Source of the DNA: Brachypterus glaber
Taxonomy: Eukaryota > Arthropoda > Insecta > Coleoptera > Kateretidae
Length of the DNA stretch: 64,000 bases
Direction: 5' to 3'
Assembly (NCBI GenBank): GCA_958510825.1
Contig: OY294045.1
Coordinates: 96,346,988-96,410,987 of the forward strand
Shown: in pieces, positions 33,228 through 42,356 of the stretch
How positions within the stretch are numbered: the first letter of the stretch is position 1
Layout: each line of letters opens with the position of its first letter
Program-made: the position numbers and the translations under genes
Notes under the pieces: model-generated
What the model was told of the DNA's origin: nothing
What the model saw: the letters and a program-made list of their open reading frames with translations, nothing else
The model's database searches: none

Positions 33228-34256
33228 ATGAGTAATAGAGAACCTGAAATTACAAATGATAGCGATTCTTCAACAGATTTAAGTGATTTATATGTTGATT
33301 CTTTCGGAGATAACGATCAAAATATTTTAAATATATTAATGCCAGACCCAGCTGATATTCCGCAGGGTGATAATCTCACAGAAAATCAGGCTAATATAGA
33401 ACCGAACGAAACCCCGTTAGTAAATATGGCTAATGCAAATCCAGTGGCGTCAATTAATACAAATATTGACGATGTGCCAAGCTTTGATGGAACCGGTAAT
33501 GTTAAAGAATTTCTAAATTATGTAAATGAGATCGGTATATTGGGTGGTTGGACGGACGAACAAAAAATTGCTATTTCCAAGTTAAAATTAAAGGGGCAAG
33601 CTAAACAATTAGTAACGGTAGACGAAAAATTAAAAAACGAAAAAATATGGAATAATTTTAGTAAGTTATTAATTCAGCATTACTCAATTGAAAGATCGGT
33701 AGCTGAATTAATTCATAATTTTGCTACCTGTAAACAGCGCTTTGGTGAGAGTTGCCGTGATTATTTAGTACGTTTAAGGTTGGTCGCTGGCGAAACGGTA
33801 GCATATGGCGCCGATGCTGGTAAAAATGAAGTTCTTAAAGAAAAATTAGAGTCCGACATATTAGCTACATTTTTGTCCGGACTTTTGATGCCAATTAAAC
33901 AAAGGGTAATGTCCGCTGATCCTAAGACAATTAATGAGGCAATTTTATTCGCTAATAGGGAAGAAACAATAGAGCGATTAACTAAAGGTAAAGAATGCCG
34001 TGCAATCGAAGAACAGCCAAGAAAAGAGATAAAATGTTTTAAATGTAATAAACCTGGCCATTTTGCAAGATACTGTAGGTACAGAGTTTATTGCTATTAT
34101 TGTAAAAAGAATGACCATCATACAAAAGATTGTAGTCGTAGTAAAATACAATGTTATAAATGTAAGAAAAACGGTCATATTGCAAGGTACTGTAGGGTGC
34201 AGTTAAACGGTCAAGCAGCTGCCGCGGCGCCCCCGCGTCCAGCTGCAGAGATGTAA
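33228..34256 (+). CDS. gag: Gag polyprotein of the gypsy-type element
   Basis: 342 residues. An acidic N-terminus (to about residue 85) is followed by a retrotransposon-gag-type capsid region beginning PSFDGTGNVKEFL. Three CCHC zinc knuckles lie near residues 270-323 (CFKCNKPGHFARYC, CYYCKKNDHHTKDC, CYKCKKNGHIARYC), all with perfect C-x2-C-x4-H-x4-C spacing. Three knuckles is more than the one or two usual in this group. The protein packages the RNA genome. The stop TAA at 34254 overlaps the open pol frame by 61 nt, with a frameshift signal in the overlap. Confidence 0.95.
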   Translation: MSNREPEITNDSDSSTDLSDLYVDSFGDNDQNILNILMPDPADIPQGDNLTENQANIEPNETPLVNMANANPVASINTNIDDVPSFDGTGNVKEFLNYVNEIGILGGWTDEQKIAISKLKLKGQAKQLVTVDEKLKNEKIWNNFSKLLIQHYSIERSVAELIHNFATCKQRFGESCRDYLVRLRLVAGETVAYGADAGKNEVLKEKLESDILATFLSGLLMPIKQRVMSADPKTINEAILFANREETIERLTKGKECRAIEEQPRKEIKCFKCNKPGHFARYCRYRVYCYYCKKNDHHTKDCSRSKIQCYKCKKNGHIARYCRVQLNGQAAAAAPPRPAAEM

Positions 34257-37200
34257 AAACAGATTGGGCTAGTGTATATAATTGTTCTCAGGTAAAGGAA
34301 CCCCGCACGGTAGTTAGTATTAGTATAGGAGGGCAGTATATGTCGTCATTATTAGATTCGGGATCAATTGTTACACTAATTAAGCCTGAGATTGCGAGGG
34401 GCTTTGAGTTAAGAAATATAGATATTAATTTAAGGGATGTGCAGGGAAATTATATACCTTGTTTAGGTAGTGTAATTTTACCTATTTTAATTAATAAAAA
34501 GGTATTTTTCCACGAATTTATAGTAGCATATGTAAAGTTAAATACAGATGTTATATTAGGGGCAGATTTTATGCAAAAACATAAAGTAATTATGAATTGG
34601 GAAAATGACACGCTTATTATTGAAAATGAATGTATTAAAATGTACGAAGAAAGAAGAAAAATGGGAAACACGGGAATTATTAATAGAAACAAAGAGGTTA
34701 TTATGAGTACTATTGAAGGTGAAAAAATTGATTTTTTCAAAAATAATATGTTACAATTAGAGCAAGAGGACGAGTTAGAGGTAATAAGAAAGCAAATTTT
34801 AGTGCTCGAAGAGAATATTAAAAAATTAAGCGACAAATTTGATAATTTTAAAGCTGAAAGCACAGTAACCCCGCAAGGTTGTTGTCAAGGAATCAAGGAT
34901 CCAGATTCCGAGTTAGTAAGTGAAATTATTATTAAAAATAATTCGGATAGTAGTCCGGACCTTAATTTAAATAATAAAATCTTCGAAAATACTAAAAAAT
35001 GCGAGGATAAGGGGAAAGTAAAAGAAGTGGTTAGTAAAAAGTCGAAGAAAAAGAAAAAGAAAGGAAAAGTTGATGTGATTAATAGGCCTATTGAGGAAAA
35101 AGTGGAAAAGTCGGTGGAAAGTAATGAAAATGTAGTTTTAGAAGAACGCGTTCAAGAGAGAAGTGAAAGTCAAAGTCAAAATAAAAGTCAAAGTCAAAAT
35201 AAAAGTCAAAGTCAAAATAAAAGTCAAAGTCAAAATAAAAGCCAAAGTCAAAATAAAAGTCAAGGTCAAAGTAATAAGAAGAAAAACGTGATTCGAGTTA
35301 TTGGTGATGTAGAGATTCCGGCAAGGAGCGAAATTGTAATTTACGCTATTAATAAAGGCTATGAAAATATTAAAAGTAAAAGTATAGTCGTTGAAGGAAA
35401 TGATTCAATAACATACGGTGTTTTTGTAGCTAGAAGTATTTGTCATAATAATCAAATAATTCCCGTACGAATAATGAATATAAATAGTAAACCGAAATTT
35501 ATTTTTAACAAATCGGTATTAGGTAGTATCTTCGAGGCAGATGAGGAGGAGGAGTGTCCAGACCTGGAGTTAGGAGTCGGAGCAATTACTAAGGAGGATG
35601 AAAATTTAATTTTAGAACAACTTAAATTAAATAATCCGCGAAATGAGCATGAGCATATGTTAAAAAATTTAATTTTGAAATATATTGACGTTTTTAAAGC
35701 ACCTAGTGAAAAACTAACATGTACAAATCTAGTTAAGCATCGGATTATAACTGAAAATGTCCATCCAATTGCAAAGCGACCATATCGTGTTCCGTATCAA
35801 AGGAAACATATTTTAGAACAACAAATTGACGAATTAGTAAAAAATGGTATTGTGCAAGAATCTAATAGCCCATGGTCATTTCCGGTTATTTTAGTTGAAA
35901 AAAAATTACATCCGGGGGAAAAACCTGAATTTAGATTGTGTATAGATTACCGTGATTTGAATAAAATTACAAAATCTGATTATTTTCCTTTGCCAAATTT
36001 GCAAGAGACAATAGATCAACTGTCAGGCTCAAAACTCTTTTCCACTATGGATTTAGTTCATGGTTATTACCAAGTTCAACTGGATGAAAGAGATAGGGAG
36101 AAAAGTGCATTTTCTACTCCTACTAGGCATTTAGAATTTTTGCGTATGCCCATGGGATTTAAGAACAGTGGCGCTACATACCAGCGGTTAATGAATCGTG
36201 TATTTTATGGAATGAATGGTACTGAGTGTCTAGTTTATTTAGACGATTTAATTGTATTTTCTAGTGATGACGTTAATGAACATCTTAAGCGGCTAGAAAA
36301 AGTTTTTATTAAAATGCGGGAAAGCAATTTAAAATTTAAGCCAACAAAATGTAATTTTTTACAACCTGAAGCTAAATATTTAGGGCATGTAATTAGTAAA
36401 AATGGCGTTGAACCTGACAGCGAAAAAATTGACATAATTAAGCGTTACCCTAGACCTAATACAATAAAAGAAATACGTGCATTTTTAGGGCTGTGTGGAT
36501 TTTATAGAAAATTTGTACCTAAATTTGCACAAATTATACAACCGCTTTTATTACTTACAAAGAAAGAACAACCTTTTATTTGGACATCAAAACAGGACGA
36601 ATCATTTTTGTCATTAAAATATGCGCTAATGACACCGCCAATCTTAAAATATCCTGATTTTAATAGGCAATTTATACTAATTACCGATGCCTCTCTGGTC
36701 TCTATTAGCGGCATTTTATGTCAGTCTTATAACGGTGTTGAACACCCTGTATTTTACGCAAGTAGAACACTAAGCCCTGTAGAACAAAGATACTCTACAA
36801 TTGAACGCGAGGCTTTAGCAATTTATACATTTGTAAAAAAATTCAGAATATATATTACAGCTAGTTTTTTCCGTGTGTATGTTGATCATCAGCCATTAAA
36901 ATATTTATTTAATTTAAAGGAACCCACCTCTAGATTATCTAAATGGGCTATGTGTTTAATGGAATATGATTTTGAGATAATATATAGGCCGGGAAAAATC
37001 AATATGGCAGACAGTTTAACCAGATTAAGAGAAACTGATACATATGATGATTTACCGCCTAATCAAGTTTTAGTTATTAATAAATCAAAGGAAAATGAAA
37101 TTTTACCGTTAAATTTATGGACAAAAGAAGAATTAAAAGCAGCACAGCAGGAAGACCCTAATATAAATAAAATAAAAGAAAATCTTAACGAATATCCAGA

Positions 37201-38644
37201 ATTTTATTTAAATGAGGGAATTTTATATAAGATCAGAGATAATAATGATAGGCAAGATAAAGTTTATGTACCTTTAAAGTTAAGATATGATTTGTTACGG
37301 CTTTATCATTCAAGTTTAATTTATTGCCATGCAGGTCAAAAAGGTACATTAGCTCTTTTAAAAAGGGAGTATTTTTGGGACACAATGCATAAAGATGTTA
37401 AAAAATATGTCGAAACATGTGTATCATGTAGCGTTCACAAGACAAATTATATTCCGCCTGCGGCGCTCGTAAGAGTTGAAGCGCCTCCTAAGGTTTTTGG
37501 GCGAATATCTCTCGACTGTGTAGGACCACTTAATAGAACATCCGAGGGTTCCAAATATTTATTAACGTGTATAGACCATTTAACAAGATATCCAGAAGCG
37601 ATTCCTTTAAAAGATATTACTGCAAAAACTGTAGCAGAAGCTTTTGTCAATCATATTATTACAAGACATGGTGTACCGGACGAAATTTTGACAGACAGAG
37701 GCTCTAATTTTATGTCAAATTTATTTGTAGAAATTAGCAATATATTAAAAATTAAAAAATTACATACTACTGCTTTCCATCCTTCTTCAAATGGCGTGAT
37801 TGAACGTTTCCACAAAACATTTAAAACAATGATCTCCCATTTTATATCTGAACAAGAAAGGGATTGGGACAAAATGGTGCCTTTTGCTTTGATGGCTTAC
37901 CGTAATCAAATTCATAGTTCAACACAAGAAACTCCGTTTTTCTTGATGTATGGGCGTGATATGTGTTTACCTCAACATTGTGCAACTAAACCAAATAGAG
38001 TAAGATATGACTTGGATGATAATTATTGCCAAGAAATGTTAATGAGAATGAAAATTGCACATACAAAAGCAGCTAAATGTTTAAAACAAAGTGTAGAAAC
38101 GCAACATAATTTTGCTAATAAAGGCGCTAAAACCAGAGTTTTTAAGTTAGGCGACAAAGTTTATTTGGATGTACCTGCTATAAAACGTAATAAAATAGCA
38201 CGTAAATTTTACCCTAAATGGCGTGGTCCCTATCGAATTATTGAAAAATTAGGGGACGTAAATTACAAAATAAAACCGGTAAACGGTAAAAAAGAACAAA
38301 TTGTCCACGTTAATCGGTTAAAAGTTTATAGAGGAGATAATAGGGTATTGGAGAATTTGGATGAAAGTGAAGACAAAGAGGTAGAAATGGATAAGCAGGA
38401 TATGGAAAGTAAAAAGGAAAAACTTTTACCGGAAAATCGTGAAAATAAAAAGTTAACAAAAGGAATCAAGTTAAATATTCCAATAAATATAAATCCTGTG
38501 AATGAACTCCCTCAAATACGGGAACAGGTAATTCCAAATATACCGCCGCCTATTATTGAACCGCAAATTAGGGAGAACAATTATAATTTAAGATCCCGCG
38601 GACCGGTTCGCGACGAACCGTGGATTTTACCAAATAGAATTTAA
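34196..38644 (+). CDS. pol: Pol polyprotein: protease, RT, RNase H, integrase
   Basis: Frame -1 to gag, open from 34196 (first internal ATG 34340; numbering below from that). The protease has LLDSGS (D6) and GADFMQKH near 95. A long charged linker (about 120-325) includes five repeats of SQSQNK and a KKSKKKKKKGK stretch. RT has LFSTMDL, MPMGF and YLDD at residues 633-636. RNase H has ITDAS and REALAIYTF. Integrase has an H-H-C-C finger (YHSS...CHAG...CVSC), the triad D (ISLDCVG), D (LTDRGSN) and E (VIERFH) with exactly 35 residues between the last two, and a GPY-type KWRGPYRI block. The gene order is Ty3/gypsy. All catalytic residues are present. Confidence 0.97.
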   Translation, partial: GAVKRSSSCRGAPASSCRDVKTDWASVYNCSQVKEPRTVVSISIGGQYMSSLLDSGSIVTLIKPEIARGFELRNIDINLRDVQGNYIPCLGSVILPILINKKVFFHEFIVAYVKLNTDVILGADFMQKHKVIMNWENDTLIIENECIKMYEERRKMGNTGIINRNKEVIMSTIEGEKIDFFKNNMLQLEQEDELEVIRKQILVLEENIKKLSDKFDNFKAESTVTPQGCCQGIKDPDSELVSEIIIKNNSDSSPDLNLNNKIFENTKKCEDKGKVKEVVSKKSKKKKKKGKVDVINRPIEEKVEKSVESNENVVLEERVQERSESQSQNKSQSQNKSQSQNKSQSQNKSQSQNKSQGQSNKKKNVIRVIGDVEIPARSEIVIYAINKGYENIKSKSIVVEGNDSITYGVFVARSICHNNQIIPVRIMNINSKPKFIFNKSVLGSIFEADEEEECPDLELGVGAITKEDENLILEQLKLNNPRNEHEHMLKNLILKYIDVFKAPSEKLTCTNLVKHRIITENVHPIAKRPYRVPYQRKHILEQQIDELVKNGIVQESNSPWSFPVILVEKKLHPGEKPEFRLCIDYRDLNKITKSDYFPLPNLQETIDQLSGSKLFSTMDLVHGYYQVQLDERDREKSAFSTPTRHLEFLRMPMGFKNSGATYQRLMNRVFYGMNGTECLVYLDDLIVFSSDDVNEHLKRLEKVFIKMRESNLKFKPTKCNFLQPEAKYLGHVISKNGVEPDSEKIDIIKRYPRPNTIKEIRAFLGLCGFYRKFVPKFAQIIQPLLLLTKKEQPFIWTSKQDESFLSLKYALMTPPILKYPDFNRQFILITDASLVSISGILCQSYNGVEHPVFYASRTLSPVEQRYSTIEREALAIYTFVKKFRIYITASFFRVYVDHQPLKYLFNLKEPTSRLSKWAMCLMEYDFEIIYRPGKINMADSLTRLRETDTYDDLPPNQVLVINKSKENEILPLNLWTKEELKAAQQEDPNINKIKENLNEYPEFYLNEGILYKIRDNNDRQDKVYVPLKLRYDLLRLYHSSLIYCHAGQKGTLALLKREYFWDTMHKDVKKYVETCVSCSVHKTNYIPPAALVRVEAPPKVFGRISLDCVGPLNRTSEGSKYLLTCIDHLTRYPEAIPLKDITAKTVAEAFVNHIITRHGVPDEILTDRGSNFMSNLFVEISNILKIKKLHTTAFHPSSNGVIERFHKTFKTMISHFISEQERDWDKMVPFALMAYRNQIHSSTQETPFFLMYGRDMCLPQHCATKPNRVRYDLDDNYCQEMLMRMKIAHTKAAKCLKQSVETQHNFANKGAKTRVFKLGDKVYLDVPAIKRNKIARKFYPKWRGPYRIIEKLGDVNYKIKPVNGKKEQIVHVNRLKVYRGDNRVLENLDESEDKEVEMDKQDMESKKEKLLPENRENKKLTKGIKLNIPININPVNELPQIREQVIPNIPPPIIEPQIRENNYNLRSRGPVRDEPWILPNRI
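34202..34246 (+). promoter_or_regulatory. Predicted -1 programmed ribosomal frameshift signal (gag-pol)
   Basis: Heptamer G TTA AAC at 34202-34208 is in the gag zero frame. A 6-nt spacer follows, then a hairpin: GCAGCTG (34215-34221) pairs with CAGCTGC (34240-34246), and CGCGG (34223-34227) pairs with CCGCG (34233-34237) around a 5-nt loop. The -1 frame is open from 34196 through pol. GUUAAAC is a known functional slip heptamer in equine arteritis virus, as I recall. The hairpin is unusually GC-rich for this AT-rich element. Confidence 0.75.
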
Positions 38645-38672
38645 TTATAGCTACTGTTTTGTTGCAGGGCTT

Positions 38673-40784
38673 ATGTTTTTATGGATATGGTTATCCGAAA
38701 AATTACATACGAACGCTTTAATTGCATATGATTGCAAAAATGAAGTAACCAACATAACCGCAATTTCTTTGCGAAGTGTTGCACCATGCCCTGACATCGA
38801 TACTGGCTATAAAAGTGACATAAAGGATGTCGTAATTTTAGAAAAAGCTCGATTTGAAAAAGTTTTAGTAAAAACATGTTTAGTCGAGATTCACAGACAA
38901 ATTTTTTATTGTGGAATGCATTCACATATTAGTGCTGTAGAAGGAGGTACTCTGGCGTATGTTGATCAAACCGGCGAAAGTAATTGTCGTATGATGCACC
39001 GATTTAAGGAATACCGTGGTATTCGTGATCAAATTATTTCACGTTTAAAAATTAATTCGACAATTTCAACTTCTTTGGAGCTAGCGGGAAGTTTAGATGA
39101 TAAAGGTAATTGTCAAGGAGCTAATTTTAATGAAAATGGAAAGTCATGGAAAAATGTTGTAGTCACAGCGTCCGTAAAAATAACGTTACAAGAGTACACA
39201 GCGATAGCTAAATTAGAGTCTAATGAAATATCTTTACAAAATGGACTCGTTTGTACTTACAATGAACATTATTGTATGGATAGTCAATTTGGTGAATCTT
39301 TTTGGGAATTTACTGCAAAAGATACTTGTGAATATTATAAATTTTTATATTCGGGTAAGGGTGAGATTGTCCAAGAAAAATTTGGGGGCGGACTGGTTAA
39401 TAAATACGTAGTCGTAGAACAAAATGAGCGGATTTTTGCCATCAAGTTATTGGGAAATGAAACAAATTGTGGTTTTGACTATTTTACGACAGAGCATCCC
39501 CGTCTAATTATGGTGGCTGATAAACTTAAGGAAGATTTTTATCGTTATAGTTATTATGACTCTACGGAAGTAGATCTTACACGCTATATTAACACAAAAT
39601 TTTTATATGTTGAACAAAGTTTTAAACGAAATTTAAAAACATTTTATGCTGATTCTGTGTATCGCAGGTGTCTTTTACACAGAGAAATTTTAAAAAATAG
39701 GTTAACAATGGCTATTTCATCTCCAAATTCAGTAGCTACGTTATTAAAAGATAATTTAGGTTTATTGGGCCGTGTAAGCGGTGAAGCACTTTTTATTATG
39801 CGTTGTTCACCTGTCGTAGTTGAAATTAGGAGAGAAAAACATTGCTATGTAGAATTGCCTGTAAACTATAATAATATTTCAATGTTTATGACACCTGTGA
39901 CTAGAATTTTGCAAAGTAAAGCTGTACAAATTGAATGCAATATGTTAGTTCCGTCACTTTATTATATAAATAACAAATGGACTGGATTCGATCCATATCC
40001 TAATATAAATATAGTTCCGGTTGAATTAAAACCGGATAATGAACCAGCACTATCTTTCCGGCATATTCAAAATTTAGGTGTTGGTGGGCTTTATACACAA
40101 AAAGAGATAAAACAAGCACAAGATGCTATGATATTTAGCAATGAAAGAAATGCAATAAATAATATTCTAGTTCGTAAAATAGCTGGAAAACAAGTAGAAA
40201 CTCAAGGTTTTAATACTTTTAATTTGCTTAATCCAACAGATATTAAAAATATTACAAGTAATACAATGAAAAAAATGTATGGTTATTTTTTGTTTATAGG
40301 CGAATTTGTAAGCGGATTTATTGGAGTATATTTTATTTATAGAGCAATTAAGTTATTAGTCGATATAATTTTGAACGCTTTGTCAATACACAAAGTTAAA
40401 GGAAATTCATTCTATTTATTAGCCGCTATATGGGACAATTTAACAAACTATTTATTAAATCAACACAATAATAAACCAGATAAAAATACAGATGAAAAGG
40501 TACAGCTTAAAAATTCACAAGAAATAGACAAATCAATTTTACAAGATACCCATACATTAGATGGAGTAGGTGTACCTAGAATAAATTTTGACAGCCCGAT
40601 AACTAAAAATTGTCAAAATATAGAAGGTGATCCGTTATATGATGAAATTGATAAATCAAGGTCAACTAAAAAGTTGTCAACAAATGATAATACCACTATT
40701 GTGCATATTATTGATGAAAAATGCATTAAAAAAGATAAGAATATATCGTGTGAATCAAGCTGGACCAAAATTTCTGATGTATAA
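38673..40784 (+). CDS. env: Env-like membrane glycoprotein
   Basis: 703 residues, intact. The N-terminus is hydrophobic (MFLWIWL) and could be a signal peptide. A Cys-rich ectodomain follows with YDCKN, the motif CGMHSH and a later tract of paired cysteines plus several N-x-S/T sites. A hydrophobic segment near residues 532-572 (FLFIGEFVSGFIGVYFIYRA) looks like the membrane anchor, leaving a cytoplasmic tail of about 125 residues. The ectodomain layout resembles glycoproteins of chuvirus-type negative-strand RNA viruses more than the baculovirus-F-like Env of Drosophila errantiviruses; this is from memory of the families. A splice acceptor (ttttgttgcag) ends 5 nt before the ATG. Confidence 0.85.
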   Translation: MFLWIWLSEKLHTNALIAYDCKNEVTNITAISLRSVAPCPDIDTGYKSDIKDVVILEKARFEKVLVKTCLVEIHRQIFYCGMHSHISAVEGGTLAYVDQTGESNCRMMHRFKEYRGIRDQIISRLKINSTISTSLELAGSLDDKGNCQGANFNENGKSWKNVVVTASVKITLQEYTAIAKLESNEISLQNGLVCTYNEHYCMDSQFGESFWEFTAKDTCEYYKFLYSGKGEIVQEKFGGGLVNKYVVVEQNERIFAIKLLGNETNCGFDYFTTEHPRLIMVADKLKEDFYRYSYYDSTEVDLTRYINTKFLYVEQSFKRNLKTFYADSVYRRCLLHREILKNRLTMAISSPNSVATLLKDNLGLLGRVSGEALFIMRCSPVVVEIRREKHCYVELPVNYNNISMFMTPVTRILQSKAVQIECNMLVPSLYYINNKWTGFDPYPNINIVPVELKPDNEPALSFRHIQNLGVGGLYTQKEIKQAQDAMIFSNERNAINNILVRKIAGKQVETQGFNTFNLLNPTDIKNITSNTMKKMYGYFLFIGEFVSGFIGVYFIYRAIKLLVDIILNALSIHKVKGNSFYLLAAIWDNLTNYLLNQHNNKPDKNTDEKVQLKNSQEIDKSILQDTHTLDGVGVPRINFDSPITKNCQNIEGDPLYDEIDKSRSTKKLSTNDNTTIVHIIDEKCIKKDKNISCESSWTKISDV

Positions 40785-41545
40785 AAACGTGCGACTTACC
40801 AATTTGTTGTGTATGATGTGTAGAACTTAAATCACTATAACAAACACTAAACACGAATTCGAAGCACAATTTTCACATATTTTTTTTTGCACGTAACATG
40901 AAACAAAGAAAAGTATAATTAGATAATTATAAAAAATTAGATAAATTAGTTATATATGTGTATATATGAGTGTATATACATGTATATAATTGTTGGAAAC
41001 TTACCATAAAATGTAAAAGTTGGATAGAAGTATCTGAAAAAAATAAAATAGCGATTAGATTTTTTTTTTAAAAAGAAAAGGAAATTATAATTAAGTTAAA
41101 TTCATGAATAAAAATACTAGTATAAGTTAAAATTATTGGTGATGGTTAAGTGTAATATAAAAATATAAAAAAAAATAAACTTACGGTCGGAGATGGTCAC
41201 TTAAACGAAGTCATAACTCAACTAATTTTAAAATCAGACAGGTAGGATTGATTTTCAAGGTAATTAGGAAAGGATTAAATTTATGGCTATCCCTTAAAAT
41301 TAGGTAAACTGTATCCGATAAATTACAGTGTTGTCAATTGTCACGTATTTTTAAATTTATGTTATTTTTTATTTTTGTTTTTTATGGTTTTCTTATTTTT
41401 TTGTTTTGAAAGTAATTACAAAGAAATTTAAGACTTTTTAGACAATGGGGTAGTATTTTAGTGGGGTAGAATCGTTTTTTTTTTTGGTATAAAAGCTAGG
41501 GTCTTGATGTAAAAAGGACATTCTGAATTTAGAAGTAAATAAAAA
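40785..41545 (+). other. Env-ORF4 intergenic region of the element
   Basis: AT-rich noncoding. It holds alternating TATATG runs near 40955-40990 and the TATA-like box at its end. No structural ORF. Confidence 0.6.
41488..41522 (+). promoter_or_regulatory. TATA-like box upstream of ORF4
   Basis: TATAAAAG at 41488-41495 is followed about 31 bp later by gacattc, a weak initiator, and the ORF4 ATG lies at 41546. It could be a second promoter, or coincidence in AT-rich DNA. Confidence 0.4.
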
Positions 41546-42181
41546 ATGTATTGCGTATTTACAATTTTACATATGCTATGCATGTTGCCAGAGGACAAAA
41601 AAGAGGATTACCTCTTTGCCTATATGGCACACTTGCTACAAAAAAAACAAGAGTTAATGGATGTGGGGATCCAAATTTCAAATCCATATTTATTGGATTT
41701 GGAGGTGTTGTTGCATTCAATAGAGTTGGAATTGTTGCAAATACAACAGCAACAACAGCAGCGATTTCAACAGCAGCAACAACAACAACAACTAATCCAG
41801 CAGCAACAACAACAACAACAACTACTTCAGCAGCAACAACAACAACAACTACTCCAGCAGCAACAACAGCAACAACTTGAGCAGTGGTTGCAGGAGGAGG
41901 AACTATTTCATCAGCAACAACAGCAACAGAGGTTGCAGGAAGAGCAGGATATAGAGCAGATGCTGGAAGCTAATCAACCGAGTGAGTGGGATAGGTACTA
42001 TGAATCAATCAAAGATCTTCCCATTCCTCGGGCGATTAGGGAGCATTTGCCTATAGTTCTAGCTAGGGAGGCTGCTGGTTCCCGGAAAAAAATTTATTAC
42101 CCCCCAATGGTACCTCGTATCAGGACGCCGTCCATAGAGGAGAATGATGGGGATAATGAATCCAGCGGCAACGAAAACTAA
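41546..42181 (+). CDS. ORF4, polyglutamine protein of unknown function
   Basis: 211 codons. The N-terminal 45 residues are mixed (EDKKEDYLFAYMAHLLQKK); residues about 65-130 are glutamine runs broken by Leu; the C-terminal 70 are coding-like and acidic (WDRYYESIKDLPIPRAIREHLP, ending in an acidic stretch). No known domain was recognised. An acceptor-like tgttgccag at 41583-41591 is in frame with the LTR leader exon. A shorter frame at 41551-41880 (poly-Thr/Ala) is a shadow. The position, after env and before the 3' LTR, is where accessory genes of retroviruses lie. Real gene: plausible. Confidence 0.55.
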   Translation: MYCVFTILHMLCMLPEDKKEDYLFAYMAHLLQKKQELMDVGIQISNPYLLDLEVLLHSIELELLQIQQQQQQRFQQQQQQQQLIQQQQQQQQLLQQQQQQQLLQQQQQQQLEQWLQEEELFHQQQQQQRLQEEQDIEQMLEANQPSEWDRYYESIKDLPIPRAIREHLPIVLAREAAGSRKKIYYPPMVPRIRTPSIEENDGDNESSGNEN

Positions 42182-42356
42182 TTAATTTTTATTTTGTATT
42201 TGTATTTTTTTTTTTTGTCTTTTAATAATAATTTGTTTTTTTTTAATAATAGTTATATATATATATATATATATATATATTTTTTGTATTTCGTTTTTTT
42301 GTTTTTATTAATTAAATATATATAAGGATATATATTTATTTCTTGGGGATAAGACT
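42182..42356. repeat. 3' untranslated region with (AT)n tract
   Basis: An (AT)n run at about 42253-42282. The polypurine tract is weak (ggggataaga, 42345-42354) just before the 3' LTR. Confidence 0.6.

Noticed and set aside
41551..41880. Poly-Thr/Ala frame overlapping ORF4
   Set aside because: A shadow of the CAG/CAA-rich polyQ tract; it stops inside the repeat, while the ORF4 frame continues into ordinary coding sequence.
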